Positions 17,117 through 25,664 of a stretch of DNA of 64,000 nucleotides are shown here, piece by piece. Every line of letters begins with the position of its first letter. Within the stretch, counting starts at the first letter, position 1. The translations under genes were made by a program, and so were the position numbers. Location: positions 62,001-126,000 of the forward strand of contig QMIT01000009.1 in assembly GCA_024434115.1 (NCBI GenBank). The letters run 5' to 3'. Source of the DNA: Chloroflexota bacterium (lineage in GTDB: Bacteria > Chloroflexota > Anaerolineae > Aggregatilineales > J027). The notes below the pieces were generated by a model. It was not told the DNA's origin. It saw only the letters and a program-made list of their open reading frames with translations, and made no database searches.

Positions 17117-17956
17117 ATGAACATTCAAGTTAGCCATATAGTAACACAAAATTCGCGGAAAAATATTAAACGTCGGTATAGCGCAGCTATCTGCATTGTT
17201 GTAGGAATTCTAATCCTTGCGTTCTACTCAATGAGAAGTTCTGTGGTTCCAGCTTTTGCTCTGGGTCCAGATATGAACGATCTGTATGATTTGGTACAGC
17301 AAGGCGAGGGCAATGTGGCAGTTCAGCAGGTGGCGGTATTTGCTCAAGAATTAGGCGGGTGGGGGCCCGCTCCCGGCGATGAGGTCGTCTTTGATCCCCA
17401 CATGGATCGGGACATACGCGGGGCATTGGTCGAGGTTGACTATCCCGCACACTGCTACGAGCGCAAGGGCGTGCCAGATCAAACAGAGTGTATTGAATAC
17501 TACCAGATGATTGAACGGCGGGTGCGTTTTGGGCGATCATTATTCACAACCCCTAACGGCGATGGCACCGAAACGCTCCGCCCCATGTTTGAAGATGTGC
17601 TCTCAACCTTCATTGAAGAAGTGGGGCACTCGTGGCAGGAATATTTATACGAGACCGATGGTCAAGCTGGCCCGCGTCTACATGAGACCACCCAAGCCGA
17701 AGCGGAACGGTGGGCAGCAGGCCGGGAGTATCAGATTAAACGTTACATCCTGAGTCTTGACGGCGTTGTATTTACGCTCTCCGATCAGCAGCTAGCGACT
17801 CTGCGTAGCCATATCTGTGAAGGCTATGCCAATCCTATCAACCATGAAATCCCGACATTTGCGGCACCTACGGGTTGGCCTCATCCTGAAGGTTGGCCTA
17901 CAACGATGCCATCCGCTATCGAGTTCGATGCCTTTTGCCATACTGACCACTTATGA
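17117..17956 (+). CDS. Secreted or membrane-anchored protein of unknown function
   Basis: The 279-residue product has a basic N-terminus and one hydrophobic segment (residues 24-45, IVVGILILAFYSM), so it is exported or anchored. I do not recognise the family. A central stretch TFIEEVGHSWQEYLYETDG, then HETTQAEAERWAAGREYQI, looks like a zincin helix in which the first His of HExxH is Glu; without a relative this is only a resemblance. Three cysteines lie outside (in HCYERK, TECIEYY and SHICEGY) and another in FCHTDHL. The gene diverges from the SARP-STAND/subtilase operon across the repeat array, so it is probably a target of that regulator and possibly a substrate or partner of the protease. 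Confidence 0.7.
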   Translation: MNIQVSHIVTQNSRKNIKRRYSAAICIVVGILILAFYSMRSSVVPAFALGPDMNDLYDLVQQGEGNVAVQQVAVFAQELGGWGPAPGDEVVFDPHMDRDIRGALVEVDYPAHCYERKGVPDQTECIEYYQMIERRVRFGRSLFTTPNGDGTETLRPMFEDVLSTFIEEVGHSWQEYLYETDGQAGPRLHETTQAEAERWAAGREYQIKRYILSLDGVVFTLSDQQLATLRSHICEGYANPINHEIPTFAAPTGWPHPEGWPTTMPSAIEFDAFCHTDHL

Positions 17957-18308
17957 TGGTCTTCCAAGTAGCGTCAATATGAGTCATCCTCCAAGAATTC
18001 CTGTCGAAACGGACAAGAAGAAGATGACTCATGATATTCGCCTTGAGTAACATAGCCTTTCAACCTATCTACCCCACCTCCCCGTCTTTTCAGGGCAACC
18101 CGCGTATCCTTTTCGACTAAAGGCGCGGACTACAAGGCCGCGCCCGCAATCTCGCACGCCAGTTCACGAGCGTGTGTAGGGTGTAACCAGACATGCTGTC
18201 CAGTCGCCGCAACCCAAAGAGGCAAAGGCCAGATTGCATGTTAGTGATACCTTACTATAAGACGACGCTCCGATTAGAATCTGATCTTATAGAACTTACG
18301 GTTCCTGC
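17957..18308. other. Intergenic stretch, nothing recognised
   Basis: No open frame of note, no clear hairpin with a T-run and no repeat were found here; it leads into a possible reverse-transcriptase scrap. Confidence 0.4.
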
Positions 18309-18463
18309 TCAAATAAGTGCCTCACTGCAAATGATTTTTGCCACTGGTTGCTCATCCTGAAAAGCATGGTTGTCAAGCCAGTCTCGCATGTTGTATTGTA
18401 GGTAGATATTGGCAAGCATCTTTAGCAACGGCTGCCCTTGACGGTTGCTTCGGCGGATACTTT
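18309..18463 (-). pseudogene. Possible group II intron reverse transcriptase scrap
   Basis: An open fragment reads RQGQPLLKMLANIYLQYN and MRDWLDNHAF before a stop at 18309-18311. The QG..L..LANIYL..Y...W arrangement recalls the reverse-transcriptase block QGG.ISPLLANIYL of group II introns. No upstream or downstream domains remain, so identification is tentative. Confidence 0.4.
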
Positions 18464-18661
18464 CTTGCCCATTGCTTTCCCCTTTAGATGTTCCAATGGG
18501 TGGAAAGTTTTTTCTATTCTAACCTATCTCTGTGTCCAAGTCGCGCTGAAACGGAACGGGTGTTGCCACTGTTCGTTCGTTAGTTCATGTCGTCTTTTGC
18601 TCCTACTGCAACATTTTAAGTCTATTCATTCTGTTTGCAAACACGCCCTAGTCAATATCTC

Positions 18662-19627
18662 TTATTCGGTGGCGATGCCTTCCATGTTCAGCCTGATTTT
18701 CTGTCGCCGCCTTTGACCAATGCGTGGGAGCTTGGTATTGATGACCGCTACCCCCGCCAAAATGACAATGGTGGCGAAAATCATGGGCAGGGTTACATTT
18801 TCATCGGCGACCAACCAACCCATAACAACCGCGATGACCGGATTCACATAGAAATTTGTACTCACTTTGGCAGGTTCGACAGTTTTCAGCAGCCACAGGT
18901 AGGCCGTATAACCGATGATGGATCCAAAGATGGTCAAATAGATTAAGGCAACGATAGACCGAAGTGAGATTGATGTTATATCGAGGCGGGAAGGTTCACC
19001 CAACAACAGGCTGACTCCCAAAAGCAATATCCCCGCTGCCAACATTTCACTGGCTGTACTCATGCGGGTATCCTGTGGCAATGGGGCACGCCGCGAATAT
19101 AGACTTCCCATCGCAAAGAACATGGCCCCAATGAACACAATGCCCATGCCTGCCAACTGATCGTTATCAGCATCTAGGGAGGGTGCAAAGAGTAGAATTA
19201 TCCCAACGAACCCAAGCCCTAGCCCAGTGAATATCTGAGGACTTGGCTTTTTGCCCCCGAAACCTAACCATCCAAACAGCGTGATCCATATGGGGATGGT
19301 TGCGACCACCAATGCAGCTAGCCCGGAGGAAATGCGCTCCTCGGCGAAACTGACGAGGCCAATTCCACCGACCAACATCAGCCCGCCAACGATCACCGCC
19401 GAGCGCCAATGTCGCAGGCTAGGGAAATATCCACCCCGCGCTAACAAAATAACCATCATGATGCCCCCAGCAAAGAAAAAACGTAACCCAGCCATCATAA
19501 AGGCCGGGATGGTCTCAACCGCAATACGTATCCCTAGAAACGTTGTCCCCCAGATGAGGTAGATAGCGAGAAATGCTACTCCGATTTTGACCTTTGTGGC
19601 CTGTGATAGAGGGTTCGTGTCGGTCAT
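18662..19627 (-). CDS. DMT superfamily transporter (two EamA domains)
   Basis: The 321-residue inner-membrane protein has about ten spans in two EamA repeats; the first opens with FLAIYLIWGTTFLGIRIAVETIP, a hallmark of the YedA/RhaT-like group, and the second ends in FYVNPVIAVVMGWLVADENVT. Members export amino acids or other metabolites. It diverges from an AraC-type regulator 98 bp away, a frequent pairing suggesting the regulator controls it. Substrate unknown. Confidence 0.88.
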   Translation of the reverse strand: MTDTNPLSQATKVKIGVAFLAIYLIWGTTFLGIRIAVETIPAFMMAGLRFFFAGGIMMVILLARGGYFPSLRHWRSAVIVGGLMLVGGIGLVSFAEERISSGLAALVVATIPIWITLFGWLGFGGKKPSPQIFTGLGLGFVGIILLFAPSLDADNDQLAGMGIVFIGAMFFAMGSLYSRRAPLPQDTRMSTASEMLAAGILLLGVSLLLGEPSRLDITSISLRSIVALIYLTIFGSIIGYTAYLWLLKTVEPAKVSTNFYVNPVIAVVMGWLVADENVTLPMIFATIVILAGVAVINTKLPRIGQRRRQKIRLNMEGIATE

Positions 19628-19689
19628 GATTGACTTTCTCCACTTTAGACAAGACTCCCCTCATCGTAGGTGGAAAAACTTGGGCCGTC

Positions 19690-19719
19690 TTGTATGTTCT
19701 TGCAGGGTACGGCTATACT
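19690..19719 (+). promoter_or_regulatory. Promoter giving a likely leaderless AraC-type mRNA
   Basis: TTGTAT (19690-19695), 18 bp, TATACT (19714-19719). The expected start of transcription falls on or next to the ATG at 19726, and no Shine-Dalgarno is present, so the message may be leaderless. Confidence 0.45.
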
Positions 19720-19725
19720 TTTCTT

Positions 19726-20586
19726 ATGGCTACCCAAGCGCAATCCTCATTAGCTAAATCGCAAGACAGTGCCCAACTTTGGCGGGTGGATGTTTTTGGC
19801 GGACTCGAATTGTTTCGTGCCCATTTTGTCGAATTCAGTTTTTCCCCGCATACTCACGATGAATTTATGATCGGCATGACCGAAAACGGTTTCGCTTTGC
19901 CTCAATTTCGGGGGGCGGTGCGGAATGTTGGGCCGGGAGATGTGTTTGTATTAAACCCCGGCGAAGTGCATGGGGGTGGGCCAGCCGCCAATTCGATTTG
20001 GCAGTACCGTTCGTTTTATCCCTCATCCGCTTTAATGCAACGTGTTGCCGAAGAACTCACCGAGACACATCGAGATGTCCCTCAATTTACGGGCGGGGCG
20101 ATTTATAGTCCTACGGTAGCGACGATGTTGTGGCAAGCACATAAGGCTTTAGAAGAGGCAAGTTCGGTATTGGTACGCGAGTCCACTCTTTTGGAGGCAC
20201 TGGTTGGTTTGATTGTCCATCATGCGGCGGACAAAATAACGGTGCATGAGGTGGAGAAAAGCAAACATCGGGCCGTCAAGGTGGCGAAAGATTATCTTGA
20301 GGCGCTCCCCACCGAAAATGTGTCGCTCGATACCCTAGCGAGGGAAGCGAATATTAGCTCCTTCAGATTGTGTCGAGTCTTTCGGCGTGAGACCGGATTA
20401 TCGCCCCATGCCTATCAAATATTGGTGCGAGTACGCCTTGCCAAGTCGTTGCTGATGAAGGGGATGCCCATCTCACAGGCTGCTGTGGAAGCGGGTTTTT
20501 TCGATCAGGCCCATCTGACACGGCACTTTAAGCGCGTCTACGGGGTGACGCCGGGGCGGTATCTCAGTGAAGTATTTCCTTTATAA
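19726..20586 (+). CDS. AraC family transcriptional regulator
   Basis: The 286-residue protein has an N-terminal cupin sensing domain (FRAHFVEFSFSPHTHDEFMIGMTENG, then VLNPGEVHGG) and a C-terminal double helix-turn-helix (LDTLAREANISSFRLCRVFR; then ISQAAVEAGFFDQAHLTRHF and the end motif KRVYGVTPGRY). Such proteins often sit beside EamA exporters and respond to an amino acid or related effector. The ATG at 19726 was chosen because it begins the cupin without an implausible hydrophobic prefix and abuts the promoter. The hydrolase gene follows after 23 bp. Confidence 0.87.
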   Translation: MATQAQSSLAKSQDSAQLWRVDVFGGLELFRAHFVEFSFSPHTHDEFMIGMTENGFALPQFRGAVRNVGPGDVFVLNPGEVHGGGPAANSIWQYRSFYPSSALMQRVAEELTETHRDVPQFTGGAIYSPTVATMLWQAHKALEEASSVLVRESTLLEALVGLIVHHAADKITVHEVEKSKHRAVKVAKDYLEALPTENVSLDTLAREANISSFRLCRVFRRETGLSPHAYQILVRVRLAKSLLMKGMPISQAAVEAGFFDQAHLTRHFKRVYGVTPGRYLSEVFPL

Positions 20587-20609
20587 AATGATTCGGGGAA
20601 TTTCTGGCG

Positions 20610-21305
20610 ATGGATAAAAAACACTGTTTGGTCTTGTTACATGGGGCAGTGGGGGCAAAATCACAATTTGCAGAACTGGTTCCGCTGCTTGAATCCCACT
20701 TTGAGGTCATTACGCTCGATTTTGAGGGGCATGGTACGGCAGATTTAACCGATAGACCCTTTAAAATTGAGCATTTTGCTGAGAATGCCTTGAACATGGC
20801 AGGGTCGGAAAAATTCGACGTATTTGGTTACAGCATGGGTGGCTATGTCGCGCTGTATCTGGCTCTGTATCAGCCCGAACGGGTGGGACGGGTGTTTACA
20901 TTGGCGACCAAATTCGATTGGACACCCGTGACAGCGGAAAAAGAAGTTAAGTTGTTGGACGCCGATAAGATTTTGCAGAAAATCCCCCAATATGCCCAAA
21001 CCCTACAGGCGACGCACCGAGATTGGCGCATGGTCTTGGAAAAAACACGCGCATTATTGATGGGTTTGGGTGAGCGAAATCTATTGACTCCCGATGTTTT
21101 GGCCCAAATAACCCAACCTGTGCGGATAGCGATAGGGGATCGAGACAGCATGGTGAGCCTTGAAGAAAGTATCGTGGTGTATCGAGCATTGAAGTTGGGC
21201 GAATTGCAGATTTTACCTGCAACCCCTCACCCATTCGATAAAATATCTCCGTCTTTGTTGGCAGATGCCATTATTCAATTTTGCACGAGGGGAAATTGGG
21301 CGTGA
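20610..21305 (+). CDS. Alpha/beta hydrolase
   Basis: The 231-residue cytoplasmic hydrolase has the oxyanion stretch LLHGAVG, nucleophile Ser in GYSMGG, acid Asp in IGDRDSMV and His in ATPHPFDK. It is of the small esterase/MenH-like size; substrate unknown. Its stop overlaps the serA start (GTGA), so it is cotranscribed with serA and probably with the AraC gene. Confidence 0.85.
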   Translation: MDKKHCLVLLHGAVGAKSQFAELVPLLESHFEVITLDFEGHGTADLTDRPFKIEHFAENALNMAGSEKFDVFGYSMGGYVALYLALYQPERVGRVFTLATKFDWTPVTAEKEVKLLDADKILQKIPQYAQTLQATHRDWRMVLEKTRALLMGLGERNLLTPDVLAQITQPVRIAIGDRDSMVSLEESIVVYRALKLGELQILPATPHPFDKISPSLLADAIIQFCTRGNWA

Positions 21306-22903
21306 CCCATCGAATTTTAATTGCAACGTCGCTGTCCGAAGCCGGATTAAATCTGTTAAAAGGAGAGATCGGAGGTTTGGTGCAGGTGGTTGAACCGGAA
21401 AACCTGAGCAAACACCCGATGCTGAATGCTACGGAGGCTTTAATCATCCGGGATGAGGTGGAGATTGACACTGCCCTGCTGGAAAAAATGCCCAAACTGC
21501 GGGTGATTGGGCGGGCCGGGGTGGGCATTGCGGGGATTGATGTCGAGGCGGCTACCCGGCGTGGCATTATCGTCATGAATACCCCCGGCGTGAATGCGGT
21601 CAGCACCGCCGAATATACCTTTACCTTGATGCTGGCGATGGCGCGGAACTTGATTCAAGCCCACAACGCGATGACGGGTGGGATATGGAAACGCGAACAG
21701 CATGTGGGGATGGAACTGCACGGTAAACGATTGGGCATTATCGGTTTAGGTCGGGTGGGGCGTGAGGTCGCACGGCGGGCGATGGCTTTTGGTATGACCG
21801 TGCAAGCCTATGACCCGTATGTGACCGAAAATCAACTGGGCGATTTAAGACTAAAACTGGTTGGCCTAGCTCAATTATTGGCGGATTCCGATGTCATCAG
21901 TTTACACTGTGCCACGACATCTGAAACAGTAGGATTGTTAAATGCCGATACCTTCGCGTTGATTAAGAATGGGGCGCTACTCATTAACACCGCACACGGC
22001 AGCATCGTTGATGAAAATGCTCTCCTGACGGCCTTGAAAAATGGGCGGTTGGCGGGGGCAGCAGTGGATGTGTATGCCCATGAACCCATCACTAATTCAC
22101 CGCTGCTCAATTTGCCCAATGTGCTGCATACCCCCCATTTAGGTGACAGCACGCGCGAAGCCCAACGCGATTTAGGTTTGTTGATCGCGCGGCAGGTGCT
22201 CGATGCTCTGCGCGGCGAAGATTATCGCAATGTCGTCAACATGCCGTTTGTAGATGGGCGACCCTTTGAGATGATCGCCCCCTATTTGAAATTGGCGGAA
22301 CGCATCGGGATGTTGCAACATGCGCTGGCACGCGGGCCAATTAACCGGGTGATGCTGGAATTTAGGGGACAGGAGGTTGAAGGGCTGGTCAAACCAATGA
22401 CGGTGGCCTTGCTGCGCGGCCTGTTGATGCCAATTTTAGGCGAGGGCACAGTAAATTATATCAACGCACCCGTGCTGGCCCATGAGCGTAATATCTTTGT
22501 CAGCCAAACCAAAGGACTGGATAGCCCTGATTATGCCAATTTGATGTCGTGTCAGGTGCATTGGCTGGGGCCACACGCGGGCAGTACCACGATGGCCGGG
22601 GCGTTGTTTGGGCGCACCGAGGCCCATATCGTGAAGATTAATCAATATCGTACCGACTTTCAACCGGAAGGGGTGCTGTTGGTCATTGGAAGCTATGACC
22701 GCCCCGGCGTGATCGGACGGGTCGGCTTGCTACTGTCGGAAAACAGCATCAATATCGCGGATTGGCGGACAGGACGCGCCGAGCCGGGGGGGCAAACCCT
22801 ATCGGTAGCAATTTTGGACGAGCCAATTTCGGATGATCTGCTGGAAACCTTACGTTCGCAGGATTATGTGCGGCACGCGACCCAGATTGTTTTTTCATCC
22901 TAA
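21302..22903 (+). CDS. serA: D-3-phosphoglycerate dehydrogenase
   Basis: The 533-residue enzyme makes 3-phosphohydroxypyruvate, the first step of serine synthesis. Its catalytic domain has RAGVGIAGID, the NAD motif GIIGLGRVGREVARRA and an active-site region LINTAHGSIVDE; an intervening domain and a C-terminal ACT domain (LLVIGSYDRPGVIGRVG) follow, the long form found in many bacteria. I chose GTG at 21302 (GAGGGG ribosome site eight bases upstream), giving a 4-base overlap with the hydrolase. In the usual catalytic His-Pro region the sequence reads HTPHLGDSTREAQ, so the catalytic His is kept but the usual Ala-Ala after Gly/Gln is replaced. It converges on the kinase gene with a 4-base overlap. 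Confidence 0.93.
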   Translation: MTHRILIATSLSEAGLNLLKGEIGGLVQVVEPENLSKHPMLNATEALIIRDEVEIDTALLEKMPKLRVIGRAGVGIAGIDVEAATRRGIIVMNTPGVNAVSTAEYTFTLMLAMARNLIQAHNAMTGGIWKREQHVGMELHGKRLGIIGLGRVGREVARRAMAFGMTVQAYDPYVTENQLGDLRLKLVGLAQLLADSDVISLHCATTSETVGLLNADTFALIKNGALLINTAHGSIVDENALLTALKNGRLAGAAVDVYAHEPITNSPLLNLPNVLHTPHLGDSTREAQRDLGLLIARQVLDALRGEDYRNVVNMPFVDGRPFEMIAPYLKLAERIGMLQHALARGPINRVMLEFRGQEVEGLVKPMTVALLRGLLMPILGEGTVNYINAPVLAHERNIFVSQTKGLDSPDYANLMSCQVHWLGPHAGSTTMAGALFGRTEAHIVKINQYRTDFQPEGVLLVIGSYDRPGVIGRVGLLLSENSINIADWRTGRAEPGGQTLSVAILDEPISDDLLETLRSQDYVRHATQIVFSS

Positions 22904-25485
22904 TCAGTGGGGGAAACGCGAATCCGCTGTACATATTCCCCTGCCATATAATTGCTGCTGCCATCCGTGACCATGCGGGTTAGGGTGTAGCGAATTTCAA
23001 AATCGAGCGGTGCGTTATTGGGAAATGTCCAATCACGCACGAGGGTTGCCCATGTGTGGCAGCGATTGTCATTCTCGGTGTAATCGTATTCAAACCAATA
23101 CCGACTGCCGATGTCTATACCATTGAGAAAAAATTTCATGGTCAGGGCATCTAGGTTGGCTTGTAATAATTCATTGGTGGCCGTACACCAGATAAAGTTC
23201 CAGCGCAGGGTTTCGGTGGGATCAATGGTGATTTCATATTCGGCTGTGCCGGGGGACTTCAAATCTCGAAATTGGGCTTCGATCGGTGTCCAGAGACTTT
23301 CGTATAGGATAACCTCGTTGATAGTCGAGGGTGCAGTCAAGCGCACGGGCAAATCTAGCAAAGCCTCTTGATCTTGATGCAGTGCCCATATTTTGACATC
23401 GCCCTGACGACTGACCGAGGCCAACATTGTACCATCGGCGTTGAAGGCCAGTTTATTGATAAACGGGCTGGGTTGCTGCTGAAGGGTGGCGATTTCTTCA
23501 TCTGAGGCGACATCCCATAAACGAACCGACCCATTGGAACCGCCTATCGCCAAAAGACTACCATCCGGGCTGTAGCGCAGAGTGGTGATCCAACTGGTGG
23601 GTGGCTCCAAAATATCCAGTGCATCACCATTTTGAACATCCCAGATTCGCAGGGTACGATCCGCACTACCCGAAGCCAAGCGCGTACCCGTCGGATTAAA
23701 GGCCACCGTAAAGACTAAATCGGTGTGGCCTGCTAATTCGGTCAACATGGTGCGGTTTTCAACATCCCATATCCGTACCATAAAATCGCTGCCCGCCGAA
23801 GCCACCCATTTTCCATCCGGGCTGAAGACTACTTCTTCCACGGAGCGCGAATGCCCCCCCAAGACAATGCCTGAGCCATCCACGACACCCCACAGCCAGA
23901 TTTTGCCATCCGCTCCGGCAGAGACCAATTGAGTCCCGTCAGGGCTAAAGGCAACACTGTGTACATTGTTGTCATGCCCCCGCAGAACTGATAATTCTGA
24001 ACCTGTGCGGGTTTCCCAGATGCGGATGGTGTTGTCGTCTGCACCGGAAGCGATTTTGCTGCCATCGGGGCTAAAGGCGACAGTCACGACATCATCGGTA
24101 TGCCCACGCAGCAGGCGAACTTCTTCATCTACCATCGAAATTAGGTAAATGCCTTCCGGACGGGCTAGGGCCAATAATTCCCCATCGGGCGACCATGCCG
24201 CGTCCTGCGCTTCAAGGCCGGGGATGGTTCGCAAGATTTCCACTTCGGTGGCGGTTTGGGCCGTAATTTGCAGTGGATTTGCAGGGGTGGCAGTCGCCGT
24301 TTCAGCTTCGGGGGTGTTGGTCGGGATAGGTGTTTCTTTGGCGGGTGAGGCATCGGTAGAGGCGTTTGGTGAAACTTGGAGCCGATCATCGGTAATGGTC
24401 GGGAACTGTTCGTTTTCGCGTGTGGGATCATCCTCTTGATTGCTGAGTAATACAATCAACCCGCCGAATCCAATCATCAAGAGGCCCATCAACAGCAGGC
24501 TGCCAATCATCCAGCGATTATTTTTGCGTCGGCGGGGTTGGTGGCGCTCAAAGGGGGTGCGGGTGTCGTCCATTGGGCCAGAGGGGACAGGCGGCAGGGT
24601 TTCAAACGTCTTGCTCCCCAAAAATCCAGTGGTGAGACGTTCTTGGGTGGGGATTTCGGCAATCGCTTCTTCCAACGCGGTGACAAAGGTACTGGCGTTG
24701 GGATACCGTATACCGGGGTCTTTGGCAAGCACCCGATTCATGACTGAATTGACAGCCGGGGGCAGATTAGGTTGGACAAGGGAGGGCGGCTTGGCATTTT
24801 CATGCAAGTGTTTGTGCATCATCGCGTAGGGTGTGCTGGCTTGGAAGGGTAGTTCATCCGTCAGCAAAATGTAGGCGATAACGCCTAACGAATATATATC
24901 GGCCCGCGTATCCACACTTTCGGCCCGCCATTGTTCTGGTGACATATAGGCGGGTGTACCCATTGCCTGTCCGGTTGTCGTCAATCCACTTTTTTCGACC
25001 TGTAACAGCTTGGCGATCCCAAAATCGCCCAGATAAGCGTTACCTTCGGTGTCAAAGAGGACATTGCTGGCCTTGAGGTCGCGGTGAATGATGTTTTGTT
25101 TGTGGGCATAATCCAAGCCACTGCCGATTTGCCGCAAAATTTGCAGAGCCTCGCGCAGGGAAGGGCGCTTAAAAAATTCAAGGCGCTGGCTTAATGTACC
25201 ACCTGTCAGGAGACGCATGACGATGTAACTGATACCTTCATCCGTGCCGTGATCGTAAATCGGCAGGATGTGGGGATGTTCCAATAGGGCAGCGAGTTGA
25301 ACTTCGCGCTCAAAACGTTCGGCATAATCGGCTTGTTGGGCAAACTGAGGCGGCAGCACCTTAACGGCAACTTTGCGCCGAACGGCGGTTTGATAGGACT
25401 CATAGACGGCACTCATCCCACCCACACCAATGAGATCACCGAGTTTGTAGCTGCCAAGCTGTTGTCCAGTCAGGTTATGCTGCAT
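22900..25485 (-). CDS. Membrane Ser/Thr protein kinase with WD40 propeller
   Basis: The 861-residue protein has an N-terminal Hanks-type kinase (Gly loop GVGGMSAVY 20-28, Lys42, HRDLKASN with Asp136, DFG 154-156, GTPAYMSPEQ), a juxtamembrane linker, one span at about 325-350 (WMIGSLLLMGLLMIGFGGLI), a Thr/Pro-rich stalk and seven WD40 blades (for example LLRGHTDDVVTVAFSPDGSKIASG). A C-terminal jelly-roll-like domain of about 140 residues follows. By topology the kinase is cytoplasmic and the propeller outside. Such receptors are typical of Chloroflexota and other complex bacteria. The FHA protein and PP2C phosphatase genes in this window could belong to the same phospho-signalling network (inference). 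Confidence 0.9.
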   Translation of the reverse strand: MQHNLTGQQLGSYKLGDLIGVGGMSAVYESYQTAVRRKVAVKVLPPQFAQQADYAERFEREVQLAALLEHPHILPIYDHGTDEGISYIVMRLLTGGTLSQRLEFFKRPSLREALQILRQIGSGLDYAHKQNIIHRDLKASNVLFDTEGNAYLGDFGIAKLLQVEKSGLTTTGQAMGTPAYMSPEQWRAESVDTRADIYSLGVIAYILLTDELPFQASTPYAMMHKHLHENAKPPSLVQPNLPPAVNSVMNRVLAKDPGIRYPNASTFVTALEEAIAEIPTQERLTTGFLGSKTFETLPPVPSGPMDDTRTPFERHQPRRRKNNRWMIGSLLLMGLLMIGFGGLIVLLSNQEDDPTRENEQFPTITDDRLQVSPNASTDASPAKETPIPTNTPEAETATATPANPLQITAQTATEVEILRTIPGLEAQDAAWSPDGELLALARPEGIYLISMVDEEVRLLRGHTDDVVTVAFSPDGSKIASGADDNTIRIWETRTGSELSVLRGHDNNVHSVAFSPDGTQLVSAGADGKIWLWGVVDGSGIVLGGHSRSVEEVVFSPDGKWVASAGSDFMVRIWDVENRTMLTELAGHTDLVFTVAFNPTGTRLASGSADRTLRIWDVQNGDALDILEPPTSWITTLRYSPDGSLLAIGGSNGSVRLWDVASDEEIATLQQQPSPFINKLAFNADGTMLASVSRQGDVKIWALHQDQEALLDLPVRLTAPSTINEVILYESLWTPIEAQFRDLKSPGTAEYEITIDPTETLRWNFIWCTATNELLQANLDALTMKFFLNGIDIGSRYWFEYDYTENDNRCHTWATLVRDWTFPNNAPLDFEIRYTLTRMVTDGSSNYMAGEYVQRIRVSPTD

Positions 25486-25592
25486 GAATCCTGCCCTGTC
25501 TACGCCACTTTATGATGTTGGAAATTATAGTCGGGGAACGGGTTCGTTCCAAATTGGTTATGCTTGAGTCAGAATTTCCTTTGGGCAAATGC

Positions 25593-25622
25593 TTGACTCA
25601 GAACAGAGGTTCGGAATATAAT
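25593..25622 (+). promoter_or_regulatory. lexA promoter
   Basis: TTGACT (25593-25598), 18 bp, TATAAT (25617-25622). The spacer contains the SOS box, so LexA binding would directly exclude RNA polymerase. Confidence 0.75.
25601..25612. promoter_or_regulatory. SOS box (LexA operator)
   Basis: GAACAGAGGTTC is a perfect GAAC-N4-GTTC palindrome, the LexA site type known from Bacillus and actinobacteria. A related inverted repeat, GGAAC-N6-GTTCC, lies at about 25535-25550 close to the kinase start and may be a weaker site. Confidence 0.75.
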
Positions 25623-25664
25623 GTGGAAAAGTTTAACCGAACGTATGTGCGACGAGGTGGTAAT

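Noticed and set aside
21281-21301. TTG start seven codons before serA GTG
   Set aside because: The GAGGGG ribosome site lies inside this extension and fits the GTG at 21302.
24165-24455. Pro/Lys-rich reverse frame inside the kinase gene
   Set aside because: Frame-shifted reading of the Thr/Pro-rich stalk region of the WD40 kinase.
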